DNA from: Collinsella aerofaciens
Lineage (GTDB): Bacteria; Actinomycetota; Coriobacteriia; Coriobacteriales; Coriobacteriaceae
Direction of reading: 5' to 3'
Assembly: GCF_028206795.1 (NCBI RefSeq)
Contig: NZ_JAQLFJ010000012.1
Coordinates: 16,901-80,900 of the forward strand
Length of the DNA stretch: 64,000 nt
Part shown: positions 57,569 through 64,000 of the stretch, piece by piece
Layout of the letters: each line of letters opens with the position of its first letter
How positions within the stretch are numbered: the first letter of the stretch is position 1
Program-made: the position numbers and the translations under genes
The notes under the pieces: model-generated
Databases searched by the model: none
The model's input: the letters and a program-made list of their open reading frames with translations, nothing else
Told to the model about the DNA's origin: nothing

Positions 57569-58343
57569 CGGAGCCCTCACCGCCCATCATGGCAACGACC
57601 TCCATAATGCGGTCGAAGAACTCTCGGCGGTCGGCGTCGCCGCGGCGCAGCTCGGTGAAGATCTTGCCGTCGCGGATAAACAGCACACGGCTCGTGTAGC
57701 TGGCAGCAAAGCTATCGTGCGTGACCATGAGCACGGTAGCGCGTAGGCGGCGGTTAAGGGCCTCCAGGCTCTCGAGCAGCAGGCGAGCGCTCTTGGAATC
57801 GAGGGCGCCGGTGGGCTCGTCGGCCATGATCATGGTGGGGTCGGTGACGAGCGCGCGAGCCGCGGCAACGCGCTGCTGCTGGCCGCCGGACATCTGGTAG
57901 GGATACTTGTCGAGCACCTGACTGATGGACAGGCGCGCTGCCACATCCTGCACGCGGGTCGAGATCTCTGCCGAGTTTGTGCGGGCGATGGTGAGCGGCA
58001 GGGCGATGTTCTCGCGTGCCGTGAGCGTATCGAGCAGGTTGGAGTCCTGGAAGATAAAGCCGAGCTCCTCGCGGCGGAACTGCGAAAGCTTGGCCTGCTT
58101 CATGCGCGTTACGTCCTGCCCGTTGATGCGGATGGTGCCGCTCGTGGCGCTATCGATGGTCGAGACGCAATTGAGCAGGGTCGACTTGCCCGAGCCCGAA
58201 GCGCCCATGATGCCAACAAATTCGCCGCGGTTGACGGTAAAGCTGACGTCGTTGAGCGCGCGGGTCACGTTGCCCAGCGCTCCGTATACCTTTTCGAGAT
58301 GCGCGACCTCCAGTACCGGGGTCGCCATGTGCGTGGTTTGCAT
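57558..58343 (-). CDS. BceA-like ABC transporter ATP-binding protein
   Basis: A 261-residue ATPase for the BceB-like permease. Walker A is GASGSGKST, the signature MSGGQQQR, Walker [13 protein letters not shown], with VTHD as switch His. AAAGGAC is six bases before ATG 58343. Its last codons overlap the permease start, so the two are translationally coupled. The pair probably confers resistance to cell-wall-active peptides. Confidence 0.92.
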   Translation of the reverse strand: MQTTHMATPVLEVAHLEKVYGALGNVTRALNDVSFTVNRGEFVGIMGASGSGKSTLLNCVSTIDSATSGTIRINGQDVTRMKQAKLSQFRREELGFIFQDSNLLDTLTARENIALPLTIARTNSAEISTRVQDVAARLSISQVLDKYPYQMSGGQQQRVAAARALVTDPTMIMADEPTGALDSKSARLLLESLEALNRRLRATVLMVTHDSFAASYTSRVLFIRDGKIFTELRRGDADRREFFDRIMEVVAMMGGEGSDAL

Positions 58344-58487
58344 ACCGAGTCCTTTCTTGCGATTAGTCTACGGCATCTATAGTCGCAAGAAGACGAGTCG
58401 GCTACCATCGATATGGCTTACGCTTGCCTTACCGTTGCGTAAGGTAAGCGTAGTCTGCCACGTGTTGATGTTGAGAGAGGACTCCTG

Positions 58488-59474
58488 TTGAAGACTGTTC
58501 ATGTTGCCGCTGGGATCATTCGCAAGGAAGGATCCGATGAGCTGCTTGCCGTGCAGCGCGGCTACGGCAACATGCAGGGACTTTGGGAGTTCCCCGGTGG
58601 CAAGCTCATGCGCGGCGAGTCGCCCGAGGACGCCGTACGCCGCGAACTCATGGAAGAGCTGCAGGTCAAAGTCACCAACCTGCGTGACTTCTACACCGTT
58701 GAGTATGACTACCCCGATTTTCATCTCTCAATGGAGTGTTACTACTGCTCGCTGGCTAAAGAATCCGATGAGCCTCAGAAGCACGACCGCCAGCTCGATA
58801 TCCGCTGGATTCCGCGCACCTCGCTTGCCATGGTGGAATGGATGCCCGCCGACAAAGGGCTTATCGATGCTCTGATTGAGTTGAAGGAAGATCGGCTCGA
58901 GGCAAGCTCCGCCGATGACGCCACGCCCACCACAGCCGACAAACCCGCCACCAAGCCCAAGCGCGCACCTAAGCGCCGCAGCAAGAAGCGCCCCAAGCCC
59001 GGCTTGCTGGACGGCATCGACACCTCGGACCTTTCCGCCGACGAGCGTGAGCTCGTGCGCCGTCGCGCCGCTATAAAAAAATCCATGAAGGGCAACAAGC
59101 GTGCGAACACCAAACCCGAGCTGCTCGTTCGCCAGCGCCTGCGGGCAGCGGGCCTTACGGGTTATCGCTTGGAATGGAAGGTTCCCGGCAAGCCCGACAT
59201 CGCCTTCCCCGGCCGCAAGATCGCCATCTTCGTCAACGGCTGCTTTTGGCACCGCTGCCCCAAGTGCAATCCGAGCCAGCCCAAGCGCAACGTTGAGTTT
59301 TGGGAGGCAAAGTTCCGTCGCAACGTCGAGCGCGACCGCGCTGCCGTGGCAGCACTCACTCAAATGGGCTGGACACCCATAACCATCTGGGAATGCGAGC
59401 TCAAAAAAGACCGCATCGACGCCACAATGGAAAAGGTCATCGAGCAGGTGCGCGCCACAGAGCCGCAGCGCTAG
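58488..59474 (+). CDS. Nudix hydrolase (MutT-like) fused to a Vsr-type mismatch endonuclease
   Basis: A 328-residue two-domain protein. Residues 1-135 are a MutT-like Nudix domain with the box G38x5E44 and REx2EE at 52-57, expected to sanitise oxidised nucleotides such as 8-oxo-dGTP. Residues ~140-195 are a Lys/Arg/Pro-rich linker. Residues ~198-325 match Vsr endonuclease: NTKPELLVRQRLRAAG, KPDIAFP with metal Asp237, FVNGCFWHRC, EFWEAKFRRNVERD, and a final GW...IWECEL. Vsr nicks T:G mismatches made by deamination of methylcytosine. The start is TTG 58488 with AGAGAGG upstream. No Dcm-type methylase is nearby. Confidence 0.88.
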   Translation: MKTVHVAAGIIRKEGSDELLAVQRGYGNMQGLWEFPGGKLMRGESPEDAVRRELMEELQVKVTNLRDFYTVEYDYPDFHLSMECYYCSLAKESDEPQKHDRQLDIRWIPRTSLAMVEWMPADKGLIDALIELKEDRLEASSADDATPTTADKPATKPKRAPKRRSKKRPKPGLLDGIDTSDLSADERELVRRRAAIKKSMKGNKRANTKPELLVRQRLRAAGLTGYRLEWKVPGKPDIAFPGRKIAIFVNGCFWHRCPKCNPSQPKRNVEFWEAKFRRNVERDRAAVAALTQMGWTPITIWECELKKDRIDATMEKVIEQVRATEPQR

Positions 59475-59728
59475 GAACGAGCCGTCCACACGCCCCACAC
59501 AGGCGAGCCACATCCGCGCCACAAACCTTAGAAAGCCCTTAAGTTCAAAACCTCTCAAGAGTGTTACTCGATAGCTCTGACCTGCGGTTTCATCGTAATT
59601 GCAAACCTCATTAAGCCTTTCTTTAGCGCTTCTTTGCGACGTCCGCGGCATAATACTGCCAACGCACGGGACCTAGCAGCACACCCCGTGCGCAACCTTT
59701 TGGTGGACATCGAGGAGGCCGCATAAGC

Positions 59729-59938
59729 ATGCATTCTTCCAATGACGCAGCACAGCAGCCATCCCTAAAACATGCGGACCTTTTCTCCTTCCCCCCGACA
59801 CAGAGAAACGGCCTCCTCGACTCCCCCACCACAAAAACCAAGCGCTCAGCCGATCAGAGCCTCAACTTACGAGCTTCCTTCGAAAAGCTCCAAGCATCCC
59901 TAGACAAGGCGTTCCCCGAACAGGCAAGAGCAATCTAA
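59729..59938 (+). CDS. Small hypothetical protein
   Basis: A 69-residue polar protein with no recognisable motif. GAGGAGG lies about 11 bases before the ATG, which is the main support. Codon use is less G/C-biased than in neighbouring genes, so it may be a recent acquisition or not a gene. It lies within the 489-bp stretch 59475-59963, in which I otherwise see nothing. Confidence 0.4.
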   Translation: MHSSNDAAQQPSLKHADLFSFPPTQRNGLLDSPTTKTKRSADQSLNLRASFEKLQASLDKAFPEQARAI

Positions 59939-59963
59939 GCCCATCGCGCTTTATACTGATGCC

Positions 59964-60902
59964 ATGCGAAACATGGATCACATAGAATTGCACCGCGGAG
60001 GACGCGAGGAAGCGTTTCCCGAGACCGCCGAAGACTGGCCCTATATTGCCGAACGCGCAGAATTCGCTCGCTATCCGGGCAATTCCGTCCCCTGGCACTG
60101 GCATTCCGAAGTTGAGCTTTTCTACATGGAGCAGGGAGCGATTGACTATCGAACGCACGCGGCTCATGAGCACGTACGCTTTGAGGAAGGGTCCGCCGGC
60201 TTTATCAACGGCGGCGTTTTGCACAGTACGCTGCAATCACCCAATTCGGCGCCAGCCATTCAAATGCTGCATATCTTTCAGCCGTCGATGCTCGGCGATC
60301 CCGCGGGACGTCTCCAAAAGCGCTACATCAACCCATTGCTTCAATGTCGAGGCGTCGATGTGCTCAAATGGTCGCCCACCAATCCCGACGATATGCCCTT
60401 TATCGATTTGCTGAAGAGCTCCTTTAGCCACGACCTTCAACAGCCGCAGAACGAGATGGCGCTTCGAAATAGTTTGTCAGAGCTCTGGATTCAGATTAAC
60501 GCCAAGACCGAACCGCTCTTTTCTTCCGACGGCGCCTCTTGGATGACCAGCCGCGACGTACAGTTCAAGGCAATCCTGGACTTTATCCGCGCAAACTATG
60601 CAGCCGCTATAGATGTGCCCCAGATGGCATCTGCAGCCGGCGTAAGCGAAAGAGAGTGTTACCGCATTATCGAAACTTGTGCAGGAACGACCCCGGCGGC
60701 ATATCTACGCGCATACCGCATAAACCGTGCTTGCGAACTTTTGGCACACACCACGCGAACGGTACAGACAGTCGCGCGCCAATGCGGATTTATAACAGCA
60801 AGCCATCTTGGCCAGGTTTTTAAAGAACAAATGGGGTGCACTCCTTCGAGCTATCGAGCAGCGAGGCAGAATCTCGATAGCACCAGGCAGAAATCCCGCT
60901 AG
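59964..60902 (+). CDS. AraC-family transcriptional regulator with cupin sensor domain
   Basis: A 312-residue activator-type regulator. The N-terminal cupin (PWHWHSEVELFYMEQG near 43-58) should bind a small ligand. Two helix-turn-helix units occupy about 205-300 (VPQMASAAGVSERECYRII and VARQCGFITASHLGQVFKEQMG). Targets are unknown. The HAD phosphatase gene follows by 56 bp and may be cotranscribed. Overall base composition is lower in GC than most neighbours. Confidence 0.9.
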   Translation: MRNMDHIELHRGGREEAFPETAEDWPYIAERAEFARYPGNSVPWHWHSEVELFYMEQGAIDYRTHAAHEHVRFEEGSAGFINGGVLHSTLQSPNSAPAIQMLHIFQPSMLGDPAGRLQKRYINPLLQCRGVDVLKWSPTNPDDMPFIDLLKSSFSHDLQQPQNEMALRNSLSELWIQINAKTEPLFSSDGASWMTSRDVQFKAILDFIRANYAAAIDVPQMASAAGVSERECYRIIETCAGTTPAAYLRAYRINRACELLAHTTRTVQTVARQCGFITASHLGQVFKEQMGCTPSSYRAARQNLDSTRQKSR

Positions 60903-60958
60903 CCCTTCTTCTGTCACTGCATCAAACTTGCAGGCAAACAACAGAGAGGAGCAATCAT

Positions 60959-61582
60959 ATGAAGCACTTTGACCATATCGTATTTGACGTTGATGGGACA
61001 TTGGCAGATACAGAAGAAAGCGTTCTGTCATCGCTTGTCCAGATTGTCCAAGAAGAGACCAGCAAAACGCTTCCCCGACACGAGCTTGACTTTGCCCTCG
61101 GCATACCCGGCAAGGATGCCCTTGAGAAACTTGGAATCTACTCGCAGGCAACGTTGGATCGCTGGTGCCAAGTTGCCGCCAGCTTTAAAAGCACCATCAG
61201 CGTGTTTCCAGGTTTGCTTGAAGTCATCGCAACACTCGCCGATAGCGGCTGCAAACTTGGCATCGTCTCCTCACGTGCGCGCGACGAATACGCAAAAGAA
61301 ATTGCACCCCTTGGTTTCGATAAGTATTTTGAGCACATCATCCTTGTCGAAGACACAACCGAACATAAACCCGCACCCGCACCCATGCTCGAATATCTCC
61401 GACGTGCGGGCGCGAATCCTGGCAACGTCGTCTACGTTGGCGACACCGTCTACGACGAACAATGCGCAACTTCAGCAGGGGTCAGTTTTGCCCGAGCAGC
61501 ATGGGGATCACACCAAGATATCCCAAACGCCACCTACAACCTCAAAACCCCCAACGACCTACTAACCCTAACAACCAAATAA
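60959..61582 (+). CDS. HAD-family hydrolase (phosphoglycolate phosphatase-like)
   Basis: A 207-residue phosphatase with HAD motif I FDVDGT (nucleophile Asp10, acid Asp12), motif II Ser in IVSSRA, a conserved Lys in HKPAPAP, and motif IV GDTVYDEQCA. The cap lies at about 18-80. The substrate is unknown; Gph- or beta-phosphoglucomutase-like activities are possible. AGAGAGGAG precedes the ATG. Confidence 0.88.
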   Translation: MKHFDHIVFDVDGTLADTEESVLSSLVQIVQEETSKTLPRHELDFALGIPGKDALEKLGIYSQATLDRWCQVAASFKSTISVFPGLLEVIATLADSGCKLGIVSSRARDEYAKEIAPLGFDKYFEHIILVEDTTEHKPAPAPMLEYLRRAGANPGNVVYVGDTVYDEQCATSAGVSFARAAWGSHQDIPNATYNLKTPNDLLTLTTK

Positions 61583-61640
61583 CCCACGCGTCCCACCCTT
61601 TCAGCCCCAACACCACAAGGGCGATTGAGCAGGACGGTTT

Positions 61641-61698
61641 GGGCGGGTCCCCGTACTTAGTTTCCAAAATCATTCCGCAGCGCGAAGGCTCCTTATTA
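61641..61698 (-). repeat. Half copy of the nested 3'-end element
   Basis: GGGCGGGTCCCCGTACTTAG, then TTTCCAAAATCATTCCGCAG and GCGAAGGCTCC match the right half of the family (read in reverse), then the sequence breaks into unrelated TTATTATT. The partner half is missing. Confidence 0.65.
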
Positions 61699-61746
61699 TT
61701 TTCAGACCTAACGCCACAAGGGCGACGACCTCGAGTAGGTCAACCT

Positions 61747-61871
61747 GGGAGGGACGAGGGTTTAGTTCTCCAATCTTTCCGCAGGGGGCAAAAAGCCTCG
61801 CCGCACGAAGTGCGTAGCGAGGCTTTTTGCATGCCCGAGGACGATTGGGGAACTAAGCCCTCATCCCTCCC
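61747..61871 (-). repeat. Nested 3'-end element 6 (after fba)
   Basis: 29-nt outer arms (61747-61775 and 61843-61871) with about three mismatches surround a GCAAAAAGCCTCGC inner stem. Minus-strand joints are CGTCCTCGGGCATG and CCTGCGGAAAGAT. It begins 33 nt after the fba stop, same orientation. With the half copy it fills the 322-bp gap 61583-61904. Confidence 0.87.
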
Positions 61872-61904
61872 CGGGATCTATTTTGAGTCGGAGTACCCTT
61901 GCTG

Positions 61905-62762
61905 TTACTCTGCTTTGCCCACAGAGTTGAGGTTGGTCATACGGATCTTAACCAGCTCGGTGATCTCACGCATGCCCTCCTTGGCCGGCTTCTTAGGATC
62001 GAAGCAGGCGGGGTTCTCAGCCATGTAGGCCATGAAGCCCTTGGTGTAAGCCTGACGCAGCTCGGTGGCGTAGTTAACCTTGCAGATGCCGTTCTTCACA
62101 GCCTCGGCAACCTGCTCATCGGGCACACCGGAGGTGCCGTGCAGGACCAGCGGCACGTCGACGGCGTCGCGAATGGCCTTGACCACGGACTGCTCGATGT
62201 GAGGATCGCTCGTGTACACGCCGTGGCTGGTGCCAACGCCAATGGCCAGCGAGGTGCAGCCGGTGCGCTCAACAAACTCCTTGGCCTCGGCAGGATCGGT
62301 GTAGGGGCTCTCGCCCTCAACCGCGGGACCGTCGTCCTCCTTACCGCCGACCTTGCCGAGCTCGGCCTCGACGGGCACGCCCATGGCGCGGCCAGCGTCG
62401 GCGACGGACTTGGTCAGGGCAATGTTGTCCTCGAAGGACTCGTGCGAACCGTCGATCATGACGGAGGTGTAGCCCGTGCGGAAAGCCTGCATGCAGCGGT
62501 CATAGCCATCGCCGTGATCGAGGTGCAGGGCGACGGGCACGGAAGCGCGCTCGGCGGCAGCCTTGACCATGCCGTAGAAGTAGTCCAGACCAGCGGTCTT
62601 GATGGTGCCCGGGGTGGTCTGCATGATGACGGGGGACTTGGTCTCCTCGGCAGCGGCCAGAACGGCCATAACAAACTCGAGGTTCTCGACGTTGAACGCG
62701 CCGACGGCGTAGTGGCCGGCCTGAGCGTCCTTGAGCATCTTTTCGGTGGTTACAAGTGCCAT
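61905..62762 (-). CDS. fba: Class II fructose-bisphosphate aldolase
   Basis: Zinc aldolase splitting fructose-1,6-bisphosphate in glycolysis. The 285-residue protein has GAFNVEN (21-27), ALHLDHGDG with His80, Asp82, His83 at the metal/catalytic site, a second metal His in GTSHGVY and the phosphate loop LHGTSGVP. ATG 62762 has GGAGAGGAG upstream; the longer in-frame start at 62903 is rejected. Tagatose- or other ketose-bisphosphate specificity cannot be excluded. Confidence 0.93.
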   Translation of the reverse strand: MALVTTEKMLKDAQAGHYAVGAFNVENLEFVMAVLAAAEETKSPVIMQTTPGTIKTAGLDYFYGMVKAAAERASVPVALHLDHGDGYDRCMQAFRTGYTSVMIDGSHESFEDNIALTKSVADAGRAMGVPVEAELGKVGGKEDDGPAVEGESPYTDPAEAKEFVERTGCTSLAIGVGTSHGVYTSDPHIEQSVVKAIRDAVDVPLVLHGTSGVPDEQVAEAVKNGICKVNYATELRQAYTKGFMAYMAENPACFDPKKPAKEGMREITELVKIRMTNLNSVGKAE

Positions 62763-63035
62763 GAGCGTTTGCTCCTCTCCCTCGCCCGCATCTGGACATC
62801 GGGCGTACGTGTCCGCAAGGCGTTTTACCTTGCATTTTGCTGCGCCCATTGTATGAAAATCGCATCTGTCGCATGTACGAGATATCGTCGGCACGCAGGC
62901 CAAAACGCTCGTTTTTGAAAAGCAAACGGAAGGGATTCAGGCTAAATTCCCCTATCCGACATTACCGTTTTCAAGCGAATCATCTTTCTTTTATAGAAAA
63001 GATAAGTAATCGAAAGGCGTTTACTTGCTCAAAAA

Positions 63036-63055
63036 GAAAATGAACGAAAATAGAC
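63036..63055. promoter_or_regulatory. Tandem 10-bp direct repeats upstream of the DeoR gene
   Basis: GAAAATGAAC is followed directly by GAAAATAGAC in an AT-rich region 43 bp before the DeoR start. DeoR-type proteins often bind direct repeats, so this is a candidate site for autoregulation. Apart from this, I see nothing in the 335-bp fba-deoR gap. Confidence 0.35.
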
Positions 63056-63097
63056 TCAACACAATTCCTGCAAATTTCAGACGATGATGGAGCAACT

Positions 63098-63901
63098 ATG
63101 GCCCATGCAACAACCCGAGCTTTCGCCGATGAGCGGCGCGCCGCCATCATGGAGATGCTCGAACATAACGCCTCGGTGCAGGTGGCAGAAATCGCCCAGA
63201 CCTTTGGCGTGTCCTCCGTCACCGCCCGCGCCGACCTGGACGCGCTCGCCGAAGCAGGCAAGCTACGCCGTACGCATGGCGGCGCTGTGTCGCTCCACAA
63301 ACGCCTAACTGTCTCCACGCAGGATCGCCGCATCAATGTCAACGTCGCCGCCAAGCAGGCCATCGCGCAATGCGCCATCGAGCTCGTCGGCAATGGTGAC
63401 ACTCTGCTCGTCGACTCGGGCACCACCGCTCTCGAGTTTGTCCGGCTCCTCGACCAGCGCGACGGCATCACCGTCATCACGGCAGACATTACCATTGCCG
63501 ATTACATCGACGAGAGTATGCCCTCGGTTGATGTCGTCATGCTGGGCGGGGCACTGCGCAAAGGCCATCGTTATCTGTACGGACCGCTCACTATGCAGGC
63601 GCTTCAAACGGTTCACGCCGACCTTGCCATCGTATGCCCCGGCGCTTTTGTCCCCCGTTGCGGCTTTACGACCGACTTTCCGCAGATGGCCGAGACCAAA
63701 ACGGCTATGATCGCCGCAGCCCATCAAAGCGTCGCCCTCATGGACGCCAGCAAGGTTAACGGGCGCGGCATGTACCGCTTTGCCGAGCTTGTCGACGTCG
63801 ACACCATCGTGATGGACCGTGATCCCGATGGCGCCGTCGCCACCTCACTCGCCGAGACCGCCGACGAGGCCCGCCCAAATCTCGTCATCACCGGCGCTTA
63901 A
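63098..63901 (+). CDS. DeoR-family transcriptional regulator
   Basis: A 267-residue repressor. The N-terminal helix-turn-helix (about 15-60) includes VAEIAQTFGVSSVTARADLDAL and the LRRTHGGA end. The C-terminal sugar-phosphate sensor domain has VDSGTTALEF and CGFTTDFPQMAETK. Such proteins commonly control sugar-phosphate pathways. It is divergent from fba, which is a plausible target. GGAG lies six bases upstream of ATG 63098. Confidence 0.92.
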   Translation: MAHATTRAFADERRAAIMEMLEHNASVQVAEIAQTFGVSSVTARADLDALAEAGKLRRTHGGAVSLHKRLTVSTQDRRINVNVAAKQAIAQCAIELVGNGDTLLVDSGTTALEFVRLLDQRDGITVITADITIADYIDESMPSVDVVMLGGALRKGHRYLYGPLTMQALQTVHADLAIVCPGAFVPRCGFTTDFPQMAETKTAMIAAAHQSVALMDASKVNGRGMYRFAELVDVDTIVMDRDPDGAVATSLAETADEARPNLVITGA

Positions 63902-63925
63902 ACAAAAACCACCACAAAGGTGCCT

Positions 63926-64000
63926 GTGAACTGCGCCCCGAAACTTGGACTGAATAAATAGCGACTACGCCGCAAGGGCCCGGTTCCGGAACTCCTCCGG
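63926..64000 (-). mobile_element. Right end of an IS3-family-like insertion sequence (truncated by the window edge)
   Basis: The TGAACTGCGCCCCGAAACTT stretch near 63926-63945 resembles an IS150/IS3 terminal inverted repeat. The adjoining minus-strand reading frame ends PEEFRNRALAA with TAG at 63965-63967, like the C-terminus of an OrfB transposase. Only about 11 codons are inside the window. Confidence 0.55.

Overview
The window looks like a chromosomal segment of a gut Coriobacteriia actinobacterium, most probably a Collinsella. I infer this from the GC-rich codon usage with strong G/C at third positions, the saccharolytic and fermentative gene set (PTS/GH32 sucrose-type utilisation, PfkA, class II aldolase, pyruvate formate-lyase), FtsX/BceAB-type transporters and short dispersed palindromic repeats. 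No rRNA, tRNA, CRISPR array, prophage or complete insertion sequence is visible. The only transposase is the 3' tip of an IS3-like gene at the right edge.

Layout. 128-4450: polar amino-acid ABC importer operon followed by a class-I glutamine-amidotransferase-like hydrolase. 4556-6816: a degenerate-GGDEF/receiver/HD-GYP protein and a broken Hpt gene. 7028-15049: housekeeping enzymes (alpha/beta hydrolase, radical SAM protein, methionine aminopeptidase with SEC-C domain, 2-hydroxyacid dehydrogenase, M18 aminopeptidase, membrane-anchored choloylglycine-hydrolase-like protein, PfkA). 15050-18054: a repeat-dense zone around two small genes, one a membrane-bound XRE regulator. 18055-23678: two-component system plus MacB/FtsX-like exporter. 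23977-27713: Gly-rich membrane protein with GT2 and GT39 glycosyltransferases. 27801-36699: ogt, then the aspartate/threonine genes asd, lysC, thrC and thrB (no homoserine dehydrogenase here), engB, mtnN and pflA. 36874-43623: DegV protein and a LacI-controlled GH32-PTS-GH32 operon with four matching operator-like sites. 43927-46315: pyruvate formate-lyase encoded in two pieces. 46783-48654: kdgT and a dehydrogenase. 48903-53571: MarR regulator with a heterodimeric ABC exporter. 54153-59474: DAHP synthase, a BceAB-like transporter and a Nudix-Vsr fusion. 59964-63901: AraC regulator, HAD phosphatase, class II aldolase and a DeoR regulator.

The most interesting non-coding signal is a family of nested inverted repeats. 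Five intact copies each lie 12-33 nt after the stop codon of a metabolic gene (pfkA, asd, thrB, grcA, fba) and in the same orientation as that gene. The outer and inner stems differ completely from copy to copy but remain paired, while the unpaired joints between them are conserved. Three further repeat families coexist: hairpins beginning TTGCGGTG with co-varying arms, a ~52-bp element related to AAAAAGGGACAGGTT that in one place is translated inside a glycosyltransferase, and a ~385-bp structured duplication. The best protein-level observations are the split pyruvate formate-lyase, the Nudix-Vsr fusion and the single-codon nonsense mutation in the Hpt gene.
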